A stretch of DNA of 22,493 bases from Chloroflexales bacterium. GTDB taxonomy: Bacteria > Chloroflexota > Chloroflexia > Chloroflexales > Chloroflexaceae. The position numbers and the translations under genes were made by a program. The DNA is taken from assembly GCA_013336035.1 (NCBI GenBank), contig JAAXUL010000025.1, positions 1 through 22,493 on the forward strand. The letters are read 5' to 3'. The notes beneath the pieces are model-generated. The model was not told the origin of the DNA. It was given only the letters and a program-made list of their open reading frames with translations, and did not search any database. Of this stretch, positions 7,261 through 15,200 are shown piece by piece (position 1 is the stretch's first letter; each line of letters starts with the position of its first letter).

Positions 7261-8196
7261 ATGGACGAGAGCTTCGTCGCCCACCCGAACTGGGAGTGGT
7301 GGATCATCATCTACTTCTTCCTAGGTGGGATCGCTGCGGGCGCCTACGCCGTCGGCACCATGATCGACCTGTTCGGCCGCGAGCGCGACCGCCACATCTC
7401 CAACGTGGCCTACTACATCGCCTTCCCCCTCGTCGCGGTCTGCGGCCTGCTGCTGATCGTTGACCTGACGCGCCCCGAACGCTTCTGGCACATGATCCTG
7501 CAGAACCACACCTTCCTGCCGATGTTCAAGTACTGGTCGCCGATGTCGGTCGGGGCCTGGGCCCTGCTGCTCTTCGGCGGCTTCAGCTTCGCCTCTTTCC
7601 TCGGCGCCTTCGCCGAGGACGGCCTCTTTGGCCTGGGGCGCTTCCGGGGCCTCGCGCTGCGCCTGCACCACGGCCCTATCGGCGTGATCTTCGAGGGCGC
7701 CGGCACCCTGGTGGGCTTCTTTATCGCCGCCTACACCGGCGCCCTGCTCACCGCCTCTAACGTGCCGGTCTGGAGCCAGAGCAGCTGGATCGCCTCGCTC
7801 TTCCTCGCCTCGGCCGCCTCCACCGGCATCGCCACCATGCTGCTGATCTTGCACTACTTCCGCCCCACTACGCCCCACAGCTCGATCCGCCGCCTGGAGC
7901 AGACCGACCGCTACGCGATGATCCTGGAGCTGGCGCTGCTGGTGATCTTCCTGGGCTCCCTCGGCGCGGCCCTGCCGCTCTTCCTGGGCACGCCCTACGG
8001 GATCATGCTTCTCGCCGGCACCCTCGGGCTCGGCGTGCTCTTCCCGCTCTTCCTGAGCTTTCGCTCGCAGCCTGTCACGAGCAACCAGACCCAGGTGATC
8101 GCGGTACTCGTCCTGATCGGCGGCCTCATCCTGCGCTGGGCCATCGTGATGGGCGGCCAGGCCCTCATCGTCACGCCCGACATCGCGGGGCGGTAG
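7261..8196 (+). CDS. nrfD: NrfD/PsrC-type membrane subunit, quinone-interacting
   Basis: A 311-residue protein with about eight hydrophobic segments, starting WEWWIIIYFFLGGIAAGAYAVG near residue 11, the typical opening of NrfD/PsrC proteins. It has the conserved-looking TRPERFWHM segment after the second helix. Such subunits bind quinone and carry no haem, so this FDH uses an NrfD anchor instead of the FdnI cytochrome b of E. coli. A perfect AGGAGG at 7251-7256 precedes the ATG by four bases and directly follows the beta stop codon, so the two are tightly coupled. Formate electrons would enter the menaquinone or ubiquinone pool here (inference). Confidence 0.9.
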   Translation: MDESFVAHPNWEWWIIIYFFLGGIAAGAYAVGTMIDLFGRERDRHISNVAYYIAFPLVAVCGLLLIVDLTRPERFWHMILQNHTFLPMFKYWSPMSVGAWALLLFGGFSFASFLGAFAEDGLFGLGRFRGLALRLHHGPIGVIFEGAGTLVGFFIAAYTGALLTASNVPVWSQSSWIASLFLASAASTGIATMLLILHYFRPTTPHSSIRRLEQTDRYAMILELALLVIFLGSLGAALPLFLGTPYGIMLLAGTLGLGVLFPLFLSFRSQPVTSNQTQVIAVLVLIGGLILRWAIVMGGQALIVTPDIAGR

Positions 8197-8221
8197 CAAG
8201 GATGAAGGCCGGAGAGGAGCG

Positions 8222-8413
8222 ATGATGCGTCAAGGATCACAGCCCATACGCCGCGCCGTCCTGCTGACACTCGCGTGCCTCGCCCTGGCGGCGTGTAGCT
8301 TCAGCCCCGAGGACGGGCGGCCCCGCGGCGGCGGCCCCGGCGCCTCCAGCTCGAACCTCCCAGCCGGGGGCGTAGTGCCGAAGAGCAAGGTCTTCTCGAC
8401 GGTCGAGCCATGA
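8222..8413 (+). CDS. Small lipoprotein of the formate dehydrogenase operon
   Basis: A 63-residue protein with a lipoprotein signal: basic N-terminus (PIRRA), hydrophobic core and lipobox LALAAC with Cys25 as the lipidation site. The mature part is only about 39 residues, rich in Gly, Pro and Ser (RPRGGGPGASSSN), ending VPKSKVFSTVEP. GGAGAGGAG just upstream of the ATG pair at 8222/8225 is a strong ribosome-binding site. The stop overlaps the next start by four bases (ATGA). I do not know the family. Its place inside the operon suggests it attaches to, or sits beside, the exported FDH complex on the outer face of the membrane, but this is inference. Confidence 0.8.
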   Translation: MMRQGSQPIRRAVLLTLACLALAACSFSPEDGRPRGGGPGASSSNLPAGGVVPKSKVFSTVEP

Positions 8414-8778
8414 GCGACCCTATCCGCCCCGCCGACCTCGCGCTGTTTCTGCTCGCCTCGGGCGAGACGCTGCCCCGCAAGCGCGCCCGCGACCAGCAGG
8501 CCGACATCGCCGGCCTCGAGCTCAAGCGCCGCGTGCTCGATCTGCTGGTCGCCTACGACCCAGAGCCGGACACCCTTGAGCTCTGCCTCGCCCGCATCGT
8601 CGAGGAGCTCGGCCCGCCCACCGGCCCCACCCGGGGGATATGCAGCTCGATCCGCGATGAGTGGGAGATGGCCGCCGCCACCCCGGGGTTTATCGACTGG
8701 CTGCTGGACCAGGCGCTCTTCGAGAGCCAGCGCTCCGGCGAGAAGGGGGGCAAACGCCGTGGCAAAGTCGATCGGTAG
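8410..8778 (+). CDS. Unrecognised 122-residue protein between lipoprotein and fdhE
   Basis: A soluble-looking, mostly helical protein with no signal peptide, membrane helix or metal-binding Cys pair. Visible blocks are ADLALFLLASGETLPRKRARDQQAD, LELKRRVLDLLVAYDPEPDTLELCLARIVEELGPP and DEWEMAAATPGFIDWLLDQAL, ending in a basic tail (KGGKRRGKVDR). It starts inside the upstream stop (ATGA overlap) and overlaps the proposed fdhE start by 20 bases, so it is translated as part of the operon. The position between structural and maturation genes suggests an FDH assembly or quality-control factor. I found no sequence basis for a TorD/NarJ-type chaperone assignment. Confidence 0.85.
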   Translation: MSDPIRPADLALFLLASGETLPRKRARDQQADIAGLELKRRVLDLLVAYDPEPDTLELCLARIVEELGPPTGPTRGICSSIRDEWEMAAATPGFIDWLLDQALFESQRSGEKGGKRRGKVDR

Positions 8779-9640
8779 GCTGCTCGGACGGCGCGCGCCC
8801 CCGCCGCCCGAGATCGCCGCGGCCCTCGACGCCCTCGCCCGCCTGGCCGAGGAGGAGCCGACCCTGTCCGAGGCCGCCGCCCTCCAGGGCGCCCTCCTCC
8901 GCGCCGCCGCCGCGGCCCCCCCCCTCGTCGCCGAGGTCGATCTGGCAGAGGCCGAGGCCGCCCGCAAGCTGGCTGCCGGCGTCCCGCTGCTGCGCGGCGA
9001 GGATCTGCGCCTCGACCCGGCGGCCCTGCGCGCCGCCTTCGCCCGCCTGGCCGACGCCGCCCGTAAGCACAACCTTCCCGGCGCCGACGCCGTCGCCGAG
9101 GCCCTGCGCCGGGGCGCGCTTGAGCCCGCCGCGCTCGCCCGCGCCGTGCTCGACGGCGACCCCGAGCCGCTGGCGCTCATCGTCGGGGGCCTGGGCCTGC
9201 CGGGCGATCTTGCCCGCACGCTGCTGCGCTGGAGCCTCTTCGGGCCCCTGAGCGCCCTGGCCGAGCGGCTCGCGCCGCTGCGCGCCGCGGCCGCATGGGG
9301 CCACGGCTACTGCCCAACCTGCGGCGGCTGGCCTCTGCTCGCCGAGCAGCGCGGCCTAGAGCAGCAGCGCTACCTGCGCTGCGGCCTCTGCGCTAGCTCC
9401 TGGGGCAGCGACCGCCTCGTCTGCCCCTTCTGCGCCAGCCGCGACTATGAGCAGCTCGGCTACCTCTTTCTAGACGGCAAAGAGCAGCGCCGGGCCGCCA
9501 CCTGCGACGCGTGCCGCGGCTACCTCAAAGTGCTCAACGCCCTGACGCCCATCCCGCCCTACGAGCTGCCCGTCCTCGACCTCGCCACGCTCTACCTTGA
9601 CATGGTCGCCCTCGAGCGCGGCTACGCCCCCGCCGCGTAG
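8759..9640 (+). CDS. fdhE: FdhE, formate dehydrogenase accessory protein
   Basis: A 293-residue protein with an Ala/Leu-rich helical N-terminal half and a C-terminal zinc-ribbon half holding four CxxC pairs: C185/C188 (YCPTCGGWP), C208/C211 (RCGLC), C222/C225 (VCPFC) and C249/C252 (CDACRGYLK). This is the FdhE signature. In E. coli FdhE binds the catalytic subunit of respiratory FDHs and is needed for activity, acting in the cytoplasm before Tat export. I chose the GTG at 8759, eight bases after the purine-rich AAGGGGGG, because codons upstream in the same frame overlap the preceding gene and do not look like FdhE. No ATG is available near this point. Confidence 0.9.
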   Translation: MAKSIGRLLGRRAPPPPEIAAALDALARLAEEEPTLSEAAALQGALLRAAAAAPPLVAEVDLAEAEAARKLAAGVPLLRGEDLRLDPAALRAAFARLADAARKHNLPGADAVAEALRRGALEPAALARAVLDGDPEPLALIVGGLGLPGDLARTLLRWSLFGPLSALAERLAPLRAAAAWGHGYCPTCGGWPLLAEQRGLEQQRYLRCGLCASSWGSDRLVCPFCASRDYEQLGYLFLDGKEQRRAATCDACRGYLKVLNALTPIPPYELPVLDLATLYLDMVALERGYAPAA

Positions 9641-9694
9641 TACGGCGCGATCTGCGCCCCAGGGCGAGGAACAGCGGGGCAGCCAGGCAGAAAA

Positions 9695-10606
9695 ATGATC
9701 GACCCCATCCAGGAGCTCTCGTACATCGAGTTCGACGGCCAGCAGGCCACGGTCGTGCGCCAGCCCGTGATCACAGAGACGCCATGGGCGCTCTATATCA
9801 ATGGGCGCGAGTGGCTGACGTTTATGTGTTCCCCCGTCGGCCTCCACCACCTCGCCCTCGGCTTCATGCTTTCCGAAGGGCTGATCGCCGGGCTCGACGA
9901 CCTCTTGAAGCTCAAGGTCCACCTCGACGAGCACCGAGTCTATATGCTCTTCCCTGACGCTGGCCTTGATGGCGAGCTGCGGATGCAGGCCTGCGAGGAG
10001 GCCGTGGGCAGTATCGACGTGCGCCTACGAAACGCGCCCCCACACCGCCCCGAGAAGCGCATCCTCACCTCCGGCTGCGGCGGCGGCATCACCTTCGACG
10101 ACCTCTCCGGAGACCGGCCGCCGCTCCTGAGCGACCTGCGCATCACACCCGCGCAGATCTCGGCCCTGATGCGCCAGCTCCACGAGGCCGCCGCCCTCTA
10201 TCGCGCCAGCCGCGGCGTCCATAGCTCGGCGCTAGCCAGCACCGAAGGGCTCCTGGCCGTCGCCGAGGATGTGGGCCGCCACAACACCCTTGACAAGCTT
10301 CGTGGCGCCGCCCTGCTCGCCGGCCTCCCAACCCGCGATCGGGTCCTGATCAGCAGCGGCCGCATCTCCTCCGAGATGATCACCAAGGCGCGCAAGATGG
10401 AGGTGCCTATCGTCGTCTCGCGCACATCTCCGACCCTCGTGTCGATCCGCCTCGCGCTGGCCTGGAACATGACCCTCGTCGGCTACGTGCGTGGGCGCCA
10501 GATGCGGATCTACGCTGGCGCAGAGCGGGTGCGCTTCGAGGGGGCCGCCGAAGTCGGCGGCCCTGGCAATCGCCCATCGGCAGCGCAAGGTGAGGGCCGC
10601 CGGTAG
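9695..10606 (+). CDS. fdhD: FdhD, sulfurtransferase for formate dehydrogenase activation
   Basis: A 303-residue protein that in E. coli moves sulfur from IscS to the Mo-bisMGD cofactor before insertion into FDH. Family blocks seen: LALGFMLSEGLI, HSSALAS, EDVGRHNTLDKLRGAAL and VLISSGRISSEMITKARKMEVPIVVSRTSPT. The catalytic loop reads LTSGCGGGITF with Cys128. The E. coli protein has a C-x-x-C pair there, so the second cysteine is Gly in this protein. The ribosome-binding site is weak (AGG about ten bases before the ATG). It follows fdhE after 54 bases and is probably the last gene of the operon. I see no clear intrinsic terminator after it. Confidence 0.93.
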   Translation: MIDPIQELSYIEFDGQQATVVRQPVITETPWALYINGREWLTFMCSPVGLHHLALGFMLSEGLIAGLDDLLKLKVHLDEHRVYMLFPDAGLDGELRMQACEEAVGSIDVRLRNAPPHRPEKRILTSGCGGGITFDDLSGDRPPLLSDLRITPAQISALMRQLHEAAALYRASRGVHSSALASTEGLLAVAEDVGRHNTLDKLRGAALLAGLPTRDRVLISSGRISSEMITKARKMEVPIVVSRTSPTLVSIRLALAWNMTLVGYVRGRQMRIYAGAERVRFEGAAEVGGPGNRPSAAQGEGRR

Positions 10607-10965
10607 TCGCTCTCACCGGGGCCTGTTTAAGCAGAGCAGGCGACTCTCCGTGTCTCGCGCACCGCCGATGCTATAATGAGCACATACGGCCTTATGTCTG
10701 CCTCGCGTTCATCGACCGCGACCTGCGATCAGCACCATGCCGTACAGCCTGGGGGGGCCGTTGGCGGAGGTTCTGCCCTGGTGGGCACCCAGCTTCGAGC
10801 CACTGATTCGCCACGCCTAGACACGGCGGCACCTGCAAGGATAGCCCCCGCGGCGGCGTGGTCGCCGTAGCCCTCACCTCCGATGGCCGCGTTACCCTGT
10901 CTTTCGTCGCCGCGCCATGAGCCGGGGCTGGCTCCTATGCATAAAAGCCGACACCAAGGTACAAA
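10607..10965. other. 359-base gap between fdhD and the response regulator
   Basis: No convincing gene is present. Short coding-like scraps appear in different frames (for example PYSLGGPLAEVLPWWAPSFE from 10739, and GGVVAVALTSDGRVTLSF ending at about 10919), broken by stops and frame changes, which could be remnants. The one clear signal is the extended -10 promoter at 10669-10677. Confidence 0.4.
10669..10677 (+). promoter_or_regulatory. Extended -10 promoter TGcTATAAT
   Basis: A consensus TATAAT at 10672-10677 is preceded by TGc at 10669-10671, the extended -10 arrangement that needs little -35 contact. No good -35 box lies 16-18 bases upstream. If used, it would start transcription near 10684 and give the response regulator gene at 10966 a leader of about 280 bases. 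Confidence 0.5.
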
Positions 10966-11346
10966 ATGGCAATGACCACGCGACCCGCAACCATCCTCGT
11001 GGTAGATGATGACTATGGAATCCGCGAGGTGCTGAGCGAAGTGCTGAACGACGAAGGCTACCAGGTCGTCACCGCCGCCGACGGTGAAGAAGCGCTCCGC
11101 TACTTGCAGTGCGTGTCCTCGCTGCCGTGTGTCATTCTGCTAGACCTGATGATGCCGGTGATGACAGGGTGGGAGTTTCGGCTGGCGCAGCAGCAAGACC
11201 CGAGGCTGGCCCCGATCCCCGTTGTCGCACTCTCCGCACGAACGAGCATCACCCATGCGACATATGAGGTCGCCGTGGACGCCTTTATACAAAAGCCCGT
11301 CGATCTTGAGCGGCTCCTGGCCCTCCTCGAGGGGTACTGCGGGTAG
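10966..11346 (+). CDS. Single-domain response regulator (CheY-like receiver)
   Basis: A 126-residue protein that is only a receiver domain: acidic pocket D14-D16 in ILVVDDD, phosphoacceptor Asp60 in ILLDLMMP, switch Ser in ALSA, and Lys110 in QKPVD. AAGGT lies a few bases before the ATG; a second in-frame ATG at 10972 is possible. With no output domain it must act by protein contact, most likely within a phosphorelay. The hybrid kinase at 12291-15830 is the nearest candidate partner, although about 900 bases of decayed sequence separate them, so the pairing is inferred. Confidence 0.88.
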   Translation: MAMTTRPATILVVDDDYGIREVLSEVLNDEGYQVVTAADGEEALRYLQCVSSLPCVILLDLMMPVMTGWEFRLAQQQDPRLAPIPVVALSARTSITHATYEVAVDAFIQKPVDLERLLALLEGYCG

Positions 11347-11820
11347 TGCTCGGGGGATTGGGTGGCACCAGCAAGGCGTTGCTGCGCGACCAGGCGGCGC
11401 GGCGCGCGGGCGGTCGGCGCAGACGACTGGAGCGGGCGATCGCCAGCTACGAGCGCATCGGGGGGCACGGCGCTGGCTTGCTGGGCGCGTCACCCTGACT
11501 CGTGGAGCAGCTGCCGGCAACGAGTGATCGGGTGCGCATACCCTGCCTCCGTCAGGGTTACCATCCGGCAACACCCTTGAGATGGCACAACGCCCTGGCC
11601 CCCCCGCCTGGCCGCAGCGGTGCAATGGGCAAGGCTTTTTGCCTACCCTACGCGCATACTAGTGCCAACGCGGCGACCTCGCCACGCCAGGCAGATCCAG
11701 GAGCACCACCGCATCAGCGCGCAGGACGACATAGAATAGGTGTGATTGCGCAGGCCGTTGCATGTGCCCGCTGGGCATTGATGTGGCGATCGGTTCGTCC
11801 CAGAATCTAGCCCCGCGCCC
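11347..11820. other. 474-base region without an intact gene
   Basis: I see no complete gene, RNA or mobile element. A coding-like scrap (LLRDQAARR...RLERAIASYERIGG, about 11376-11465) and a short one ending in EHHRISAQDDIE near 11735 lie in different frames without starts. A small inverted repeat ACCCTG-7-CAGGGT is at 11540-11558. The stretch is best read as decayed DNA between signalling genes. Confidence 0.35.
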
Positions 11821-12236
11821 ATGACCTACCAACCACTCACCGTCTTACTCATCGCCGCCGCGCCCGCCACACAGGCAGGTATCCGGCACATGCTCGGCAG
11901 CACACCGCCCCCCACCTACGATGTGACGGAGGCGACGGTGGCCAAGAGGGCCTGCGCTCCTGGCAGGCGCATACACCCGACTGCGCGCTGCTGGACGATC
12001 GGCCGCCGGACATGCCTGCGTGCGAGGTGCTGGCAGCGCTCAGCCAGGAGACCAGGGGCAATACGCCCGTGGTTCTGCTGACCAGCGGCGCCATCGCCAA
12101 CACGGTCGAGAAGGTGCGCCTCCGCCGGGCGCAACAGCAGGCTACGTCCGCCCTCCAGGCTAGCGAGCAGCGGTGACAGTTTGCCCTACGCGCGGCCGGG
12201 ATAGCTGCCTGGGAGCTTGACCTCGCGACGGCCACG
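11821..12236 (+). pseudogene. Decayed receiver plus PAS start, frameshifted and with in-frame stop
   Basis: The ATG at 11821 opens MTYQPLTVLLIAAAPATQAGIRHML, a receiver-like start. After about 11945 the homologous sequence continues in another frame: LRSWQAHTPDCALLDDRPPDM, then ALSQETRGNTPVVLLTSG. A linker ALQASEQR follows, a TGA at 12174-12176, and then FALRAAGIAAWELDLAT, the usual start of a PAS domain, which breaks off near 12236. The receiver thus carries one frameshift and the linker one stop. After the frameshift the reading frame is the same as that of the kinase gene at 12291, so an older longer kinase with an N-terminal receiver may have lost its front part. The acidic pair of the receiver is also missing (LLIAAAP). 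Confidence 0.7.
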
Positions 12237-12290
12237 ATGATGAGGTCGCCAGGGGCCGGCGCCACCCAGGACGGAGGGAGGGTTCAAGCG

Positions 12291-15200
12291 ATGATGAACA
12301 CACAATCTTCAGCGAGCTACGAGCCGCATCTGCTTCAGTATCTCCCCGCCGGGGTGTTCATCCACGCGCCCGACACCCGGATCCTGTTCGCTAACGCCGA
12401 GGCGGCCAGCGTGGCGGGCCAGCCCCTGGATCAGCTGACGGGCAAGGTGGCCAATGACGCCACCTGGTCCTTTGTGCGCGAAGACAACACACCCATGCCC
12501 GTCGACGAGTATCCCGTTAACCGCGTGCTCGCCACGCGCCAGACGGTGCGCGACCTGACCCTGGGCATCAACCGGGCCGCGACCAACGATCGGATCTGGG
12601 TGCTGGCGAGTGCCTTCCCCGAGTTTGACGATCAGCAGGCGTTGCAGCGGATCGTGGTGACATTCATCGATATCACCGGGCGCAAGCGCGCGGAGGAGGC
12701 CCTGCAGGCGAACACGGAATGGCTTAGGTTGGCGCTGGATGCCGCGAACGCAGGCACCTGGGAATGGGATGTGCGGACCAATGAGAACCGCTGGTCCGAG
12801 GAACTCTGGCAGCTCTATGGCCTCGCGCCGCATAGTTGCGAGCCGTCTTACGAGGCGTGGCGGCAGACGATCCATCCCGACGACCGGGCAGCCGCCGAAC
12901 GCGTCGTGCAGGAAGCCGCGCGCACCGGCACAGAGCTCAACACGGAGTGGCGCATCTACGATCCCGATGGCGCGGAGCGCTGGGTGATGTCACGCGGAAG
13001 GCCGACGCGGGACGCCCACGGCACCGTCGTGCGCTATCACGGGATCGTCCTCGACATCACCGCGCGCAAACACGCCGAGCAGGCGATTCTGGCGAGCAAG
13101 GCCAAACTCGACGCCGCCCTGGCCAGTATGACCGACGCCGTGTTCATCTCCAATGCCGAAGGGCAATTTGTTGAGTTCAACGACGCCTTTGCCACCTTCC
13201 ACAAGTTCCGGAGCAAGGATGAGTGCGCCACAAGCTTTGCCGCGTACCCGGACCTGTTGGATGTGTTTATGGACACCGGCGAGCTGGCGCCCGTGGACAT
13301 GTGGGCCGTGCCCCGGGCGCTGCGCGGCGAGCTTGGCACGAACGTCGAGTATGCCCTGCGGCGCAAGGATACTGGCGAACACTGGGTGGCGAGCTACAGT
13401 TTCGCCCCCATTCGCGACGCGGCCCGCGCCATCGTCGGGTCGGTGGTGGTGGGACGCGATATCACCGCGCGCAAACAGGCCGAGAACGCGCTCCGGCAGA
13501 GTGAAGCGAAGTTTGCCACGGCCTTCACGTCCAGCCCGGCGGCGCTGCTGATCACCCGCCTCAGCGACGGGCGCTATCTCGAGATGAATGCCGCGTATAG
13601 TGCGATGGTCGGCTATGCGCGGGACGAGCTGCTTGGCCATGTGACGGCGGAGTTCGACGTCTATATCGATGCCGGCGAGCGGCAGGCCCTCGTCGATCAG
13701 CTGCTGGCCAACGGGTCGATCCGTGAGTTCGAAACCCGCCTCCGCCATCGATCGGGCGCAATCCGACACGTGATCGCGGATCAGGAAGTGATCACCTTCA
13801 ATAACGAAGTCTGCATCCTATCCCATTTCCTGGATATCACCGAACGTAAGCGGCTGGAGGAGGCGCTCCACACCGCGTCCCAGCGCTTCCAGGCTATGCT
13901 TGCCAGTCTGTATGGCGGGATTCTGGTCTTGCGAGGCGATCATCGGGTCGAGTTTGCTAACCAGGCGTTCTGCGATCTGTTCGACCTCGCCGAGGGGCCG
14001 GAAGATTTACTCAACTTGCATGCGTCCGCCATCCTCCAACGCATTGCCGGCGTCTATGTCGCCTCACCCGCGGCGCTGGCCCGCATTCACGAAATCCTAG
14101 CCAATGGCCAACCGGTCCGCAACGAGGAAATTGCGATCGCCGGCGGGCGCACCTACCTGCGGGATTTCATCCCGATTGTGATCGACGGGCAACAGTACGG
14201 CCGGGTCTGGCATCACCTGGACATCACCGACCGGGTGCGCGCCGAGCAGGCCCTGCGCGAGAGCGAGGAGCAGTATCGCAGCTTCGTCGAGCTCAACCCC
14301 CAGGTGCCGTGGACGGCCGACCCCCAGGGCAACATCATCGACTTCAACGCGCGCTGGCTCACCTTGACCGGCCTGACCCGGGAGGAGGCCCTCGGCGGGG
14401 GCTGGGCGCAGGCGCCGCACCCCGACGACCGGCCGGCCATGGCCGCTGCGTGGACGCACTCGGTGCGCACCGGCGCGACCTATGACATCGAGCATCGCAT
14501 CCGGCTCGCCGATGGTACGTACCGCTGGATGCGCTCGCGCGCCGATGCCCGCCGTGATGCGGCAGGTCAGGTCGTCCGCTGGTACGGCACCACCGAGGAT
14601 ATCCACGACCGCAAGCAGGCCGAGGCCGCGCTGCGCGCCGCGATGGAGCGCGAGCAGGCCCTGCGCGTCGCGGCCGAGACGGCGAGCCGGCTCAAGGACG
14701 AGTTCCTGGCCACCGTCTCGCACGAGCTGCGCACCCCGCTGACCGCCTTCCTAGGCTATGCCCAGCTGCTCCAGCGGCGGCAGCGGGATACGGCCTACGT
14801 GGCCAGCACGGTCGAGAAGATGGTGCGCAGCGCCCAGGCCCAGGCCCAGCTGATCGAGGATCTGCTCGATGTCTCGCGCATCGTGAGCGGCAGGCTCCGG
14901 CTGGAGCTGGCGCCGCTCGAGCTCATCCCCGTCGTGCGCGCCGCGCTCGACACCGTGCGCCCGACGCTGGCGGCGAAGGGGCTCCAGCTGCAGCTGACCC
15001 TGGACCCGGCTACGGGCGCGGTGCTCGGCGACGCGAACCGCCTCCAGCAGGTGGTGTGGAACCTGCTGGCGAACGCCGCGAAGTTTACGCCGCCCGGCGG
15101 CACGATCCAGGTGCGGCTGGCGCAAGACGGGCGCGATGCTGTGCTGACGGTCAGCGACAGCGGCCAGGGCATCCGCCCGGACTTTCTGCCGTTTGTGTTC

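Noticed and set aside
10676..10870. 64-codon ORF starting inside the TATAAT box
   Set aside because: Its ATG overlaps the -10 box, no ribosome-binding site is present, and the composition is low-complexity Ala/Ser/Pro without motif.
12174..12176. Second in-frame TGA as another selenocysteine codon
   Set aside because: It lies in a receiver-PAS linker where no redox residue is expected, there is no GGUCU hairpin at the right distance, and the sequence upstream is already frameshifted.
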